NCBI RefSeq assembly: GCF_003584135.1
Contig: NZ_QXFI01000026.1
Location: 62,001-126,000, forward strand
DNA: 64,000 bases
Direction of reading: 5' to 3'
From: Flagellimonas pelagia
Lineage (GTDB): Bacteria; Bacteroidota; Bacteroidia; Flavobacteriales; Flavobacteriaceae
Under the pieces are notes generated by a model. That model searched no databases. It was given only the letters and a program-made list of their open reading frames with translations, and was not told the origin of the DNA. The position numbers were made by a program, and so were the translations under genes. Position 1 is the first letter of the stretch. The number at the start of each line of letters is the position of its first letter. Positions 43,998-54,156 of the stretch are shown in pieces.

Positions 43998-45293
43998 TTA
44001 ATCCAGTTTTTTATCGAGGGCCAAAACGGTGTTCAAAAGTACATTGGCGCCGTTGGCCATATCCTCAGCCGAAGTGAATTCTTTCGGGGAATGACTGATG
44101 CCCCCCTTACTGGGCACAAAGATCATCCCAACAGGTGCGAATCTGGAAACATCCTGCGAATCATGCCCCGCCCCACTAGGCATATATTGATAGGTCAACC
44201 CAAGAGCCTTGGCAGAGTTTTCTATTTCTTTTTGGATGGAAGGGTCGGTCAATGCAGGTTCCGATGTGGTATCCAAAGGCAAAAACTCCACAGATACATG
44301 AGAGGCCTCGGCAATTTCTTCAGTTTTTTTCTTGATGGCCTGATAGACTTTTTCAATCACTTCTGCGGAAAGATCCCGAATTTCCAAACTGGCCACCACT
44401 TTCCCGGGAATCACGTTGGGCGCTCCCGGTTCTGCCCTTATTCGGCCTACCGTACCTACTTGGGTACCCTCAAAACTATTGGTGATCTCGTTCACCGCCA
44501 CAATGAATTTGGCGGCTGCCAACAGGGCATCTTGTCTGGCGTTCATGGGCGTGGTACCGGCATGGTTGGCAAAGCCCGTAAAGACCACGTCCCACCATTT
44601 GAGACCCACAATGCCTTCCACAACGCCGATGTCCAGATTCGCTTTTTCAAGTTTTCCGCCCTGCTCAATATGGAGTTCCAAAAAGGCGGCCAAGCTGCCA
44701 GGTTCACAGATAGCGTCTTTAATTTTTGTGGTATCCCCACCAATTCTCATGATGCCCTCACCCATGGAATACCCAGTGGCATTGACCACAGGAAAAGCGG
44801 CTTTGGTCAAATTTCCGGCCATGGCGCGACTGCCCATAACCCCACCTTCTTCATTGGGGAAAATGATGACTTCCAAAGGATGCTTGGTCTTGATGTTGTT
44901 TTCTATCAAGGTCTGGATGACTTCCAAAGCGGCCATGGAACCCACACAGCCATCATAATTGCCCCCATGGGGTACCCGATCAATGTGTGATCCAAAAGCT
45001 ATGGGTTTTTTAGAGGGGTCCTTTCCCGGTTTTTTTCCAATGATGTTGCCCGCGGCATCTATGGTTACGGTCATCCCAAAACCCTTAAGGGTTTTCACTA
45101 CCCAGTTCCGGGCTTCAATATCCGCATCGCTAAAAGCCACGCGTTCCGTTTCGCCGTTTTCTTGAAGTCCGAATTTGGCCAAATCGGAGATGCGTTTTTC
45201 CAAACGGGCTTGATCGACCTTTGGGTTGTTTTTTTGTGCAGATAAGACTCCAATGGTAAAAAAGCAGATGAGGAAGATGGAACGTGAAAACAT
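43998..45293 (-). CDS. M20 family Zn-dependent amidohydrolase, exported
   Basis: A 431-residue protein of the hydantoinase/carbamoylase (N-carbamoyl-L-amino-acid hydrolase, allantoate amidohydrolase) group. A signal peptide (residues 1-19, ending VLSAQ) indicates export, unusual since the classical members are cytoplasmic. Metal-site strings are FGSHIDRVPHGGNYDG, FPNEEGGVMGSRAMAGN, FLELHIEQGG and PSGAGHDSQD. It should hydrolyse an N-carbamoyl or ureido compound. The next genes downstream in the same direction are PepSY-like; upstream is an AEC transporter, and a shared substrate is conceivable. Confidence 0.85.
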   Translation of the reverse strand: MFSRSIFLICFFTIGVLSAQKNNPKVDQARLEKRISDLAKFGLQENGETERVAFSDADIEARNWVVKTLKGFGMTVTIDAAGNIIGKKPGKDPSKKPIAFGSHIDRVPHGGNYDGCVGSMAALEVIQTLIENNIKTKHPLEVIIFPNEEGGVMGSRAMAGNLTKAAFPVVNATGYSMGEGIMRIGGDTTKIKDAICEPGSLAAFLELHIEQGGKLEKANLDIGVVEGIVGLKWWDVVFTGFANHAGTTPMNARQDALLAAAKFIVAVNEITNSFEGTQVGTVGRIRAEPGAPNVIPGKVVASLEIRDLSAEVIEKVYQAIKKKTEEIAEASHVSVEFLPLDTTSEPALTDPSIQKEIENSAKALGLTYQYMPSGAGHDSQDVSRFAPVGMIFVPSKGGISHSPKEFTSAEDMANGANVLLNTVLALDKKLD

Positions 45294-45343
45294 GATAGCC
45301 TTGATTTCTTGAAAGGTAACAATTTACAAGAAACTTACCGTAA

Positions 45344-46477
45344 TTAAGCGTTCTCGGTGGCCGGGGATTTTATTTTAAACCCCAAGCTTTTCAAACCGGA
45401 CCATTTTTTGTTCAATCCACCGAACAAAGGAATGGCAAATCCCACGACCAAAAACAAAATGGAAATCAAGAAGATGTTATAGGTGTGCACAAAAAAGGAG
45501 CCGCTGTTCAATATACCCAAAATGAGCATGGTGGACAACGGGAATGAAAGCGCCAAAATAGCCACCCCATAATCACCGCTAAACGTTTTTTTCTTGTCCT
45601 TCAAATCCATTTCCATACCATCCACTGCGGCAATATGGGCATAGGGCCAGAAGCTACAGGCACTCAACCCGAAGGCCAAGATCAATAGGATTTCATTTTG
45701 AGCCTCAATTCCGGCCACGGAAACAAAAATTCCTGAGATTAACAACACCAATCCTGCCCGGGTACATAGGAGTGAAAATATCTGAAAGAACTGCTTTCTC
45801 TTAATCTTCACCGCCAATCCAATAAAGAGCAGCACCAACGGGGTCATGATCATGCTCAACTTTTCGAGTGTTTCACTTAAAAAGAAGGGCAGGGAATGCA
45901 TGGTAAAACCGAAACCTAAAAGCACTAGGGCAGCGGCGATAAAAATATTCACGGGTTCCGAGACCATGGCCTTCATAAGGGGTTTAAGTTTGGTTCCGCC
46001 ATTTTTGGGCTGGTCGAACTGTAGACCATAATGCCAGTTCATGGCAACGAGGTACAGAAAAAACAGCACAAAAACCTTGTTCCCCAAGTCGGACATGGCC
46101 GCTTTGGCCAAATAATCCTCACCTAAAAATTCAAGAATAAAGGGAAAGGATGATAATCCGGGTGCCAGCGAGGGAATCAACAATTTGGCGGTACGGAACT
46201 CAGGTGTTCCTTTGCCGACGCCCACAAGGGGCAAAATAAGGGGCACGGCCAAGAACAAAAGCAGGTTAAGCCCAAGGGCCAATACGGGCAATATTAAAAG
46301 ATGTAATTCCACCTTGATACCCAACAACGCAATGAAAATGGTTGCGGGCAGGGCAAGGTTTAGAATTATTTTTTTGATTCCCGTTATCTCTTCCTTGTTT
46401 TTGAACTTTGCCTTGAGCAAGATTCCAATGAAGATGAAAAAAAGGAATACAATAGTTTTTTGAAATCCAGTATCCAC
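45344..46477 (-). CDS. AEC family transporter
   Basis: A 377-residue membrane protein with about ten helices. Family traits are the N-terminal helix with IGILLKAKFKNKEEITGIKKIILNLALPATIF (in parts), the conserved Asn-Leu-Ala-Leu-Pro turn, and a matching second half. AEC proteins move carboxylates or auxin-like compounds. It starts with GTG at 46477, overlapping the last base of the upstream aminotransferase stop, so the two are coupled. Confidence 0.75.
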   Translation of the reverse strand: MDTGFQKTIVFLFFIFIGILLKAKFKNKEEITGIKKIILNLALPATIFIALLGIKVELHLLILPVLALGLNLLLFLAVPLILPLVGVGKGTPEFRTAKLLIPSLAPGLSSFPFILEFLGEDYLAKAAMSDLGNKVFVLFFLYLVAMNWHYGLQFDQPKNGGTKLKPLMKAMVSEPVNIFIAAALVLLGFGFTMHSLPFFLSETLEKLSMIMTPLVLLFIGLAVKIKRKQFFQIFSLLCTRAGLVLLISGIFVSVAGIEAQNEILLILAFGLSACSFWPYAHIAAVDGMEMDLKDKKKTFSGDYGVAILALSFPLSTMLILGILNSGSFFVHTYNIFLISILFLVVGFAIPLFGGLNKKWSGLKSLGFKIKSPATENA

Positions 46478-47670
46478 TATACCAATACTTTATCGATGGC
46501 AGCGGTAAACATTTTCATTTCGTCCATGGTTCCCATACTTACCCTACACCAGTTTTTGTCCATAAACTGAAAGGCACGAACACCCACCTTTAATTCGGTC
46601 ATTTTGTTCAAGAATTCCTTTCCTTCCATCTCAATGGGGAAAATGAGGAAACTGGTATGGGAAGGCACATAATCGAACCCTTTTGCGGCCAAGCTTTTAT
46701 ATACATATTCCCTACACTCGGCGTTCAAGGTCCTTGATTTTTCAATGAAGGCAGCATCGTCCATGGCTGCCATGGCAGCATATACAGAGGGAAGGGAAAT
46801 GCCCATGCCCCCTCGGGTAATATTTTGCAAACGGTTCAAAGTAGCTTCCTGAGCCACAATGTAACCTACCCTAAGGCCGGCCATACCGTGAATTTTGGAG
46901 AAGGTCCTGGCAATGATGACATCCTTGCCTTCATTCACCAAGGAGACCATACTCTTTTTAGCTCCTTCGTCCAGGAACCACAAATAGGCCTCATCCACAA
47001 ACACAGGAACCTTTTCGGATACCCTTGAGCAGAAATCCACCAATTCCTGATGGTCGGTCATGGTTCCGGTCGGGTTGTTGGGATTACAGATGTATACCAA
47101 TTTGGTCTCGTCATCAATGGCTTCTTCCATGGCCTTAAGGTCGTGCGACCAATCATCCTTTAATGGAACTGGTTTCCATGTGGCACCAACAGATTTGGCG
47201 ACTTGAATTAAAGACATATAAGCGGGGTCGGCAGAAACCACATTGCCTCCGTTCATGAAAAAGACCATTGCGGTTTTTTCCAAAAGGTCGGATGATCCAG
47301 GACCCATCATGATGTTTTTACTTTCCACACCTTCAAAATCGGCGATTTTGTCCACCAGTTGGAACAACTCTTTCCAGGCGTACCGGTTTCCTCCGGCAGC
47401 AGAATTCTTGAAGGCTTCCAACGCCATGGGCGATGGTCCATAAGGGTTCTCGTTAGCGTTCAACTTAGCGGTAAGTGGAGCCAGCGGTACAGGGGTGTCC
47501 GGCAAAAATTCCTTGAAAAATGGACTATATACTGCATTTCCTCTGACATCCAGTTGTAGGGGAGTCCTAGGGGTTTCAGCTATTCCAAAATATGGAAGGG
47601 CCATTGCTCCACCTGCGGTGAGCATACTTTTTCTGATCCAGTCTCTTCGGTTGATGTTGGTTGTTCCCAT
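46477..47670 (-). CDS. Tat-exported class I/II aminotransferase (HisC-like)
   Basis: A 397-residue PLP enzyme similar to histidinol-phosphate aminotransferases: NANENPYGPSP, YICNPNNPTGTM, FVDEAYLWF, and the PLP-lysine segment ARTFSKIHGMAGLRVGY. Unlike HisC it has a leader with a twin-arginine motif, NINRRDWIRKSMLTAGGAMALPYFG (in parts), typical of folded, cofactor-bearing exported proteins. ATG at 47670 is chosen; a TTG at 47691 would only add seven residues. Because PLP is loaded in the cytoplasm, the Tat route makes sense. The natural substrate is not known. Confidence 0.82.
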   Translation of the reverse strand: MGTTNINRRDWIRKSMLTAGGAMALPYFGIAETPRTPLQLDVRGNAVYSPFFKEFLPDTPVPLAPLTAKLNANENPYGPSPMALEAFKNSAAGGNRYAWKELFQLVDKIADFEGVESKNIMMGPGSSDLLEKTAMVFFMNGGNVVSADPAYMSLIQVAKSVGATWKPVPLKDDWSHDLKAMEEAIDDETKLVYICNPNNPTGTMTDHQELVDFCSRVSEKVPVFVDEAYLWFLDEGAKKSMVSLVNEGKDVIIARTFSKIHGMAGLRVGYIVAQEATLNRLQNITRGGMGISLPSVYAAMAAMDDAAFIEKSRTLNAECREYVYKSLAAKGFDYVPSHTSFLIFPIEMEGKEFLNKMTELKVGVRAFQFMDKNWCRVSMGTMDEMKMFTAAIDKVLV

Positions 47671-47823
47671 TGATTTTTGAGTTTTTAGCAAGAATTTAAA
47701 ATTAGGCGATCATTTCGCTAAATACAATGCTAAAAACATAAAAATCAACGCGTTAAAATAACATAATGGTAAAACAAGACCTTTCTTATTTCCATATTCC
47801 CATTGTTTTGACCAAAATTGTTG

Positions 47824-48432
47824 TCATTTTTCCAATGGAGAGGTGGCAAGGTATTCCACGGTAAGAACACCTCGTAGGTTATTGATGATGATATGTTCCA
47901 ACAATTCTTGGATGCTGTATTCCTCAAAAAGGGTGGGACTGGAATAGACCATCTCTTCCATTCTTGATAAAAAAAGCATACATACCAACTCCACTTTGAC
48001 ATTTTTTCTGACCTGTTCCAATTTTTGGGCTTTTTTCAAGAGCGGGCACACTAAATCCCAAACAATATCTTTTTTGAAGCTTGAATATTTCTTATAGGCA
48101 TTGGGGTAATATTTGGCAAGTCCATATAAAAAAGAAGGGTTGATTTTCTGCAAAGTCATCAACCCTAGTTTGTAAATGTATATAATGGTGGACAGTGGCT
48201 CGTTCTCATTTGGATTTTGGTCCATGTAGTCATTAAGATTGGCCCTTAATTTGTTTAAAAGGAAGCCAAGACTCTCTGAAACTAATTCTTCCTTGCTACC
48301 GAAATACCTATACAGTGTTTTTTTGGAAATACCCAGATCATGGGCCAATTCGTCCATGGAGAACCGTTTACTGCCGAACTTCGTAAAGTTCTGAATGGCA
48401 TAGGCCAATATATCCCTTTTGTTCTCTAGCAT
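47824..48432 (-). CDS. TetR/AcrR family regulator at the end of the efflux operon
   Basis: A 202-residue protein with a typical TetR N-terminal domain (ILAYAIQNFTKFGSKRFSMDELAHDLGISKKTLYRYFGSKEEL, in parts). It begins 9 nt after the stop of the outer membrane efflux gene on the same strand, so it is transcribed with the pump. It may feed back on the efflux promoter; the ligand is unknown. Confidence 0.9.
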   Translation of the reverse strand: MLENKRDILAYAIQNFTKFGSKRFSMDELAHDLGISKKTLYRYFGSKEELVSESLGFLLNKLRANLNDYMDQNPNENEPLSTIIYIYKLGLMTLQKINPSFLYGLAKYYPNAYKKYSSFKKDIVWDLVCPLLKKAQKLEQVRKNVKVELVCMLFLSRMEEMVYSSPTLFEEYSIQELLEHIIINNLRGVLTVEYLATSPLEK

Positions 48433-48440
48433 GGATCAGT

Positions 48441-49841
48441 TTATTTCCAGCCGCCACCAAGTGCCCGGTAGAGTTCCACAATGGCATTCAATTGCCCATA
48501 TTGGGAATCCACATAGCTGAGTTCCGAGTTCAGCGCATTTTGTCTTGCGGTGAGCACTTCCAAATAATTGGCAAGACCATTGTTCAACAGTTCTTCGGAA
48601 TAGTCCTCGGCGGTAGAGTAAGCTTCGAGTTCCTTGGAGCGGGCCGTCAATTTATCAGACTCCGCATTGTAGGTATAGAGTGCGTCGGAAACTTCCCTTC
48701 CGGCCGTTAACAACGTTTTCTCGTAGGACAAAAGGGCCTTTTCCTGTTGGGCCTTGGCCACTTCCATTTGAGTGCGTAACCTTCTTCCATTGAAGATAGG
48801 CTCGGTCAAGGAACCGATCAATTGGGAAAACAAGGAACTGGCATCCAACCAATTTTCAAACTCCAAACTTTGAAAACCACCATTGGCGGTCAGTTTTAAG
48901 GAAGGATACATACTGCTCTTGGCTACATTGGTCAGCTCAAAGGCATTGATGAGCCCATATTCGGCCTGCATTACATCGGGACGATTGGCCAACAAGAGAT
49001 AGGGAACCCCAGTCTTTAGATCGGTATCAATGGATTGGTCATCCAATTTTCCCCTGATTACCTCATGGGCGGGTTCACCCAACAAAATACAGAAGGCATT
49101 TTCCAAGAGCTTGATGTTGTTCTTCAAATTGATCAAGATGATTTCTGTAGTGTGCACTTGGGCCTCGGTCTGTTTGACCGCCACTTCGGTTACCTGTCCA
49201 GCATCTTTTAGCGCCTGTGTGGTCTCAAGACTGCTCTTTCTGGCCTCGAGAGTCTGTTCGGCGATTTCCCTTTGCTTGTCCAGTGCCATTAATTGGTAAT
49301 AGGTACTGGCAATACCGGAAACCAAGTTGGTCTTTACCGCTTGATGGGCCGCTACACTTTGCAGGTAAGAGGCACCATATGCCCTTTTGTTGCTTCGTAT
49401 CTTTCCCCAAACATCAGCTTCCCATGACAGGGATCCAGAAAGCTCATATTGTTCCAAAGGCCTCGTAAAGAAACTACCAAACTGGCTGTTCCCTGAGTTT
49501 TTGGTACGGGTAAAACTGGCTGTTCCCGATAATGTGGGGTAATACCCTGCTTTTCCTTGTTTGAGATAAGCTTCCGCAGCCACCACATTTTGAAGGGCTA
49601 TGCGGATATCGAGATTGTTCTCCAAGCCCTGGGCAATATAGGACTTCAGCTGTTCATCGTTGAAAAGGTCTTTCCAAGACACATCGGCCATGGAAATGCT
49701 GTCCTGAGGCAATTGGTCCGTTCTGTACAGGCTCTCCGTTTCCAATTCTGGCCGCGAATAATTCTTGGCCACAAAGCAGGATTGCAGTAACAGGGGAGCC
49801 GTTAGCAACAAGATGAATTTATATGTGGATTGTATTTTCAT
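48441..49841 (-). CDS. Outer membrane efflux protein, TolC family (NodT type)
   Basis: A 466-residue outer membrane channel protein. It starts with a lipoprotein signal (LLLTAPLLLQSC) and contains the two repeated coiled-coil hairpins of the TolC fold, with the family strings WKDLFNDEQLKSYI, LDIRIALQNVVAAEAYLKQG and VALDKQ-like helices. It forms the exit duct of the RND pump encoded upstream. The gene begins 19 nt after the RND permease gene ends. Confidence 0.9.
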   Translation of the reverse strand: MKIQSTYKFILLLTAPLLLQSCFVAKNYSRPELETESLYRTDQLPQDSISMADVSWKDLFNDEQLKSYIAQGLENNLDIRIALQNVVAAEAYLKQGKAGYYPTLSGTASFTRTKNSGNSQFGSFFTRPLEQYELSGSLSWEADVWGKIRSNKRAYGASYLQSVAAHQAVKTNLVSGIASTYYQLMALDKQREIAEQTLEARKSSLETTQALKDAGQVTEVAVKQTEAQVHTTEIILINLKNNIKLLENAFCILLGEPAHEVIRGKLDDQSIDTDLKTGVPYLLLANRPDVMQAEYGLINAFELTNVAKSSMYPSLKLTANGGFQSLEFENWLDASSLFSQLIGSLTEPIFNGRRLRTQMEVAKAQQEKALLSYEKTLLTAGREVSDALYTYNAESDKLTARSKELEAYSTAEDYSEELLNNGLANYLEVLTARQNALNSELSYVDSQYGQLNAIVELYRALGGGWK

Positions 49842-49859
49842 GATTCTTTGGCGTTGTTG

Positions 49860-52800
49860 TTAAGAAATGGTTTCTTCAGTGGGTTCAGGTTTTCCGGAGA
49901 TGCGCTCCTGCAATGCTTGGAACACTACAAAAAGGACCGGTACCACAAATACCCCCAATATGGTTCCCACAAGCATTCCTCCCACGGCGCTGAGTCCTAT
50001 GGATTGGTTTCCGATGGCCCCAATTCCTGATGAAAGCGCCAGTGGCAACAGGCCGAATATGAAGGCAAAGGAAGTCATCAAAATAGGGCGTAACCTTGCC
50101 CTTGCCCCATCAGCGGCGGCATCGAATAACGATAGTCCCGCTCGTCGTCGCTGAAGGGCAAATTCCACAATCAAGATAGCGTTCTTTGCCAACAGACCGA
50201 TGAGCATGATAATCGCAATCTGGAAATAGATGTTGTTCTGCAAGCCACCCAAGTTGATGAAAAGGATGGCACCCGCAATTCCTACGGGAAGGGATAGCAA
50301 AATGGATAAGGGCAAAATATAACTTTCATACTGTGCACTCAACAAGAAATAAACGAATACCAAACTCAAAATAAAGATGAGGATGGTCTGTGAGCCTGCG
50401 TTACTCTCTTCACGGGTAAGCCCGGAATAGTCATAGGTATAAGAGGTAGGCAGTACTTGTGCGGCGACTTCCTCAATGGCATTGATGGCATCACCGGTAC
50501 TGTATCCAGCATTCGGAACCCCAGTGATTTTTACAGAACTCAACAAGTTGAATCGTTCCACCACCTCTGGCCCATAAATCTTTTCGAGGGTCACGAACTG
50601 GCTTACCGCAACCGACTCATCATTTTGGTTTCTAACAAAAATATGGTTGAGGGAATTTTCATTGGCGCGATCTTCCGGCTTCGCTTGGATCATAACACGA
50701 TACTGTTTTCCAAACCGGTTGAAATCGGTGGCGTAGATACCTCCATAATAGCCTTGGAGGGCATTGAAGATATCGGTTGCAGAAAACCCGGCCATTTTCA
50801 CCTTTTCCATATCGATGTCAAGGTTGTATTGGGGGAACCCTGGGTCAAACTGGGAAATGGCGTATTGGATTTCGGGCCGTGCATTTAAGGCCCCTAAAAA
50901 TTGATTTTTGACGTCGTTGATGGCCAACCAATCCTCTCCCCCCTTGCTTTGCAATTGGACCTCGAAACCAGAGTTGGTTCCAAAACCTTGTATACTGGGT
51001 GGGGTAAAGTAAATGATCTGCGCATCATTAAAAGCGGCCGAAGTCGCGTACAGTTTCTGCATGGTAGCATTAACGGATAAGGAGTCTGCCTTTCGTTCGC
51101 TCCAATCCTTCAATTTCATGATGGAAAAGGCATAAGATCCAGCACTTACCCGGTTCAACAAACTAAATCCGGCCACACTCATCCGGGCATCGATTACATC
51201 CATGGACTCATAAATAGAATCCAGTTTCATGATGGTTTCCTCGGTCTTTTCAATGGTCGTGCCGGGAGGCATGCTCACATTGGCGAAGATGATGCCCCGG
51301 TCCTCATCGGGTACAAATCCGGATGGGGTAGTTTTGAAAAGGTAAATGGCAAGTCCCGTAAACGCCAATAATAGCACGGCAGTAATCCATTTTCGTTTTA
51401 CCATGCGCCCAACGGCATTGGTATATTTATTGGTGATGGCCGTAAACCCGACATTGAAGGCCTTAAAAAAGCGGGTCGTAAAGTTGGATTTGTGGCCCTT
51501 TTCAGAATCGTGCGGTTTTAGGAACAGGGCCGCCAATGCCGGACTCAAGGTTAAGGCGTTGACAGCCGAAATCAAGATGGCGACCGCCAAGGTAATCCCG
51601 AACTGTTGGTAGAATACCCCGGATGATCCTTGGATAAAGGACACGGGAATAAATACCGCTGACATGACCAAGGTGATGGATATAATGGCCCCTGAAATTT
51701 CACCCATGGCCTTTTTGGTGGCGCTTTTGGCCGATTTGCCGCCTTCTTCCAACTTGGCATGGACGGCTTCTACCACCACAATGGCATCATCCACTACAAT
51801 ACCAATGGCCAAGATCATGGCAAAAAGAGTAAGCATATTGATGGAGTACCCAAAAATCTCTAGGAAGAAGAAGGTTCCCACAATAGCGACGGGTACCGCA
51901 ATGGCCGGAATCAAAGTCGACCTGAAATCCTGCAAAAAGAGGAACACCACAATGAATACCAAAATAAAGGCCTCGATCAAGGTCTGTACCACGTGGTCAA
52001 TGGAGGCATCCAAGAAATCCTTGGAGTTGAACGGAATCACATAATCGAATCCTTTCGGGAATTCGGCTTTGCTCTCCTGCAAAATGGACTCTACCACATC
52101 AATGATTTCCTTTGCGTTGGAGCCAGAAGTTTGATACACCCCAACAGCAACCCCAGGATAACCCATTCCCGAGTTTTTCCTTACATAGCTAAAGGCCCCC
52201 AGTTCTATATCGGCCACATCCTTCAAGCGGAGGAAACCGCCATCATCCGTAGTTTTTAGGATGATGTTCTCATATTCGCTCACTTCGGAAAGGCGGCCTT
52301 TGTACTTCATTACATATTCGAAGATCCCATCGGCATTTTCCCCTATTTTCCCAGTTGCGGCCTCTCGGTTTTGCTCCCTCAACGCAGCTTGGATATCGGC
52401 GGGCACCAAGTTATAGGCAGCCATTTTATCGGGAGAGATCCAAATTCGCATGGAGTAATCCTTGGACCCGAACACGTTTACGTTACCGACCCCCTTGATC
52501 CTTTGAAGTTTCGGAACCAGATTGATCTTGGCGTAGTTTTCCACAAAGGTGGCGTCATAGTTCTCATTCTTGGAAAAGATGGAGAAGAAGAGTAGAGCAC
52601 TGTTCTGTGCCTTTTGCGTGGTTACCCCGGTATTGATCACTTCTTGGGGGAGCAAACTATTGGCACGGGCCACCCTATTCTGAACGTTTACCGCGGCAAT
52701 GTCGGGATCTACACCCAGTTCAAAAAACACGCTGATGTTGGCCGCACCGTCGTTACTGGCAGAAGAGGTCATATACGTCATACCCTCCACACCATTGATC

Positions 52801-53003
52801 TGTTCTTCCAAAGGGATGACCACACTTTTTAGTACGGTCTCGGCATTGGCACCCGTATAATTGGCATTTACCTGAACGGTCGGGGGAGCAATTTCAGGAT
52901 ACTGTTCTACGGGTAATATACTGAGTCCCAAAATACCCAAGATCAAAATGATCACGGATATTACTGTGGACAGTACGGGACGATCTATAAACTTTTGGAA
53001 CAT
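49860..53003 (-). CDS. RND family efflux permease (HAE1/AcrB-like)
   Basis: A 1047-residue proton-driven drug efflux permease of full length. Signatures include MFQKFIDRPVLSTVIS at the start, GIVVDDAIVVVEAVHAKLEEG with the membrane aspartates of the proton relay, the periplasmic porter domain, and the C-terminal AGLSLFDAAADGARARLRPILMTSFAFIFG. It pairs with the adaptor (53037-54107) and TolC protein (48441-49841). Confidence 0.95.
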   Translation of the reverse strand: MFQKFIDRPVLSTVISVIILILGILGLSILPVEQYPEIAPPTVQVNANYTGANAETVLKSVVIPLEEQINGVEGMTYMTSSASNDGAANISVFFELGVDPDIAAVNVQNRVARANSLLPQEVINTGVTTQKAQNSALLFFSIFSKNENYDATFVENYAKINLVPKLQRIKGVGNVNVFGSKDYSMRIWISPDKMAAYNLVPADIQAALREQNREAATGKIGENADGIFEYVMKYKGRLSEVSEYENIILKTTDDGGFLRLKDVADIELGAFSYVRKNSGMGYPGVAVGVYQTSGSNAKEIIDVVESILQESKAEFPKGFDYVIPFNSKDFLDASIDHVVQTLIEAFILVFIVVFLFLQDFRSTLIPAIAVPVAIVGTFFFLEIFGYSINMLTLFAMILAIGIVVDDAIVVVEAVHAKLEEGGKSAKSATKKAMGEISGAIISITLVMSAVFIPVSFIQGSSGVFYQQFGITLAVAILISAVNALTLSPALAALFLKPHDSEKGHKSNFTTRFFKAFNVGFTAITNKYTNAVGRMVKRKWITAVLLLAFTGLAIYLFKTTPSGFVPDEDRGIIFANVSMPPGTTIEKTEETIMKLDSIYESMDVIDARMSVAGFSLLNRVSAGSYAFSIMKLKDWSERKADSLSVNATMQKLYATSAAFNDAQIIYFTPPSIQGFGTNSGFEVQLQSKGGEDWLAINDVKNQFLGALNARPEIQYAISQFDPGFPQYNLDIDMEKVKMAGFSATDIFNALQGYYGGIYATDFNRFGKQYRVMIQAKPEDRANENSLNHIFVRNQNDESVAVSQFVTLEKIYGPEVVERFNLLSSVKITGVPNAGYSTGDAINAIEEVAAQVLPTSYTYDYSGLTREESNAGSQTILIFILSLVFVYFLLSAQYESYILPLSILLSLPVGIAGAILFINLGGLQNNIYFQIAIIMLIGLLAKNAILIVEFALQRRRAGLSLFDAAADGARARLRPILMTSFAFIFGLLPLALSSGIGAIGNQSIGLSAVGGMLVGTILGVFVVPVLFVVFQALQERISGKPEPTEETIS

Positions 53004-53036
53004 ATATTAGTTGTTCTTGTGAGATTGTTGGATTAG

Positions 53037-54107
53037 TTATTTAACAGGGTTGATGGTCTGTCCATCCCTTAGTTTGGAAACCCCTTCGGTAACAAGGGTG
53101 GTGCCTTCTTCAAAACCTTCGGATACGATAAACTGGGTGTCCGTTTGGGCCACAATGGAAAGTGGCTTTGTGGTCACGGTGTTGTCATCGTTCAATATAA
53201 AAACCATTTTGGTACCTTGTCGGTCCACAGTGGCAAATTGGGGAATTACCCAAACGCCTTCAAAATTGGAAGGAACCTTGATGGTGCCGGTGCTCCCGGA
53301 ACTCAATAATAAGTCAGGATTGTCAAAATCGGCCCTTAGGGTGACGCTTCCTGTGGTTGAATTGATAAGATTGTTTACCATGGCAATTTTCCCTTTGTGG
53401 GGGTAAGTTTCGCCATTGATCATGACCAGTTCCACTTCTGGGGAGGCATCCGCGGAAATTCCCGTGCCGGTGGAGGCCATTTGCTTTTTCATTTCCAAAA
53501 GTTCTTTTTCGTTCATGGAGAAATAGGCACGCACACTACTGATGTCGGAAACCATGGTCAAGGGTTCCCCCATGTTACTGCTGACCAAGGCACCTACTTT
53601 GTAGGGAAGCTCCCCAATATATCCGTTGACCGGACTGATGATGTTGGAATATCCAATATTGGCGGAAATACTGTTATAATTGCTCTTGGCCTGTTCCAAT
53701 TGGGCTTTTGCCGTTTCCAATTGCACATTGCTGATGATGCCCTTTTCTACCAAGGGAACCAATTTGTTAACCTCTACCTGGGCCACATTCACGGCTGCTT
53801 GGGCTGCTTTGGCATCTTGGGACAGGGTCTGTGTCTCCAGTTTAAACAATAACTGTCCCTTTTTCACCTTTTGGCCTTCTTCCACATAGATGTTTTGGAC
53901 AAATCCTGAGACTTTGGGCCAAATTTCAACGTTCTGTTGTCCTTGCATGGTGGTGGAATAGGTGTTGTATATGGTGATGTCCTCTTTTTTCAGGGAGGTC
54001 ACTTTTAGCGAGGGTACCGGGGCAGCGGCCTGCTGTTGGGTCTTACCACCACAGGACATGAGTACTGCCATTCCTGCTAATACAAATATTGACTTGATTG
54101 TTTTCAT
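53037..54107 (-). CDS. RND efflux periplasmic adaptor (MFP family)
   Basis: A 356-residue lipoprotein adaptor with signal (VLAGMAVLMSC, Cys19). The hairpin, lipoyl and beta-barrel domains are visible (KVSGFVQNIYVEEGQKVKKGQLLF; ISPVNGYIGELPYKVGALVS). It bridges permease and TolC. Genes are 33 nt apart from the permease and 49 nt from the MarR-type regulator gene upstream. Confidence 0.93.
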   Translation of the reverse strand: MKTIKSIFVLAGMAVLMSCGGKTQQQAAAPVPSLKVTSLKKEDITIYNTYSTTMQGQQNVEIWPKVSGFVQNIYVEEGQKVKKGQLLFKLETQTLSQDAKAAQAAVNVAQVEVNKLVPLVEKGIISNVQLETAKAQLEQAKSNYNSISANIGYSNIISPVNGYIGELPYKVGALVSSNMGEPLTMVSDISSVRAYFSMNEKELLEMKKQMASTGTGISADASPEVELVMINGETYPHKGKIAMVNNLINSTTGSVTLRADFDNPDLLLSSGSTGTIKVPSNFEGVWVIPQFATVDRQGTKMVFILNDDNTVTTKPLSIVAQTDTQFIVSEGFEEGTTLVTEGVSKLRDGQTINPVK

Positions 54108-54156
54108 GTACGGTCTAACGTTGTTAGGGTTATTGTTGGGTTTTATCGTTGGGTGT

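Noticed and set aside
44091..44990. A 299-codon plus-strand frame
   Set aside because: It is antisense to the M20 amidohydrolase gene and lacks any sensible sequence features.
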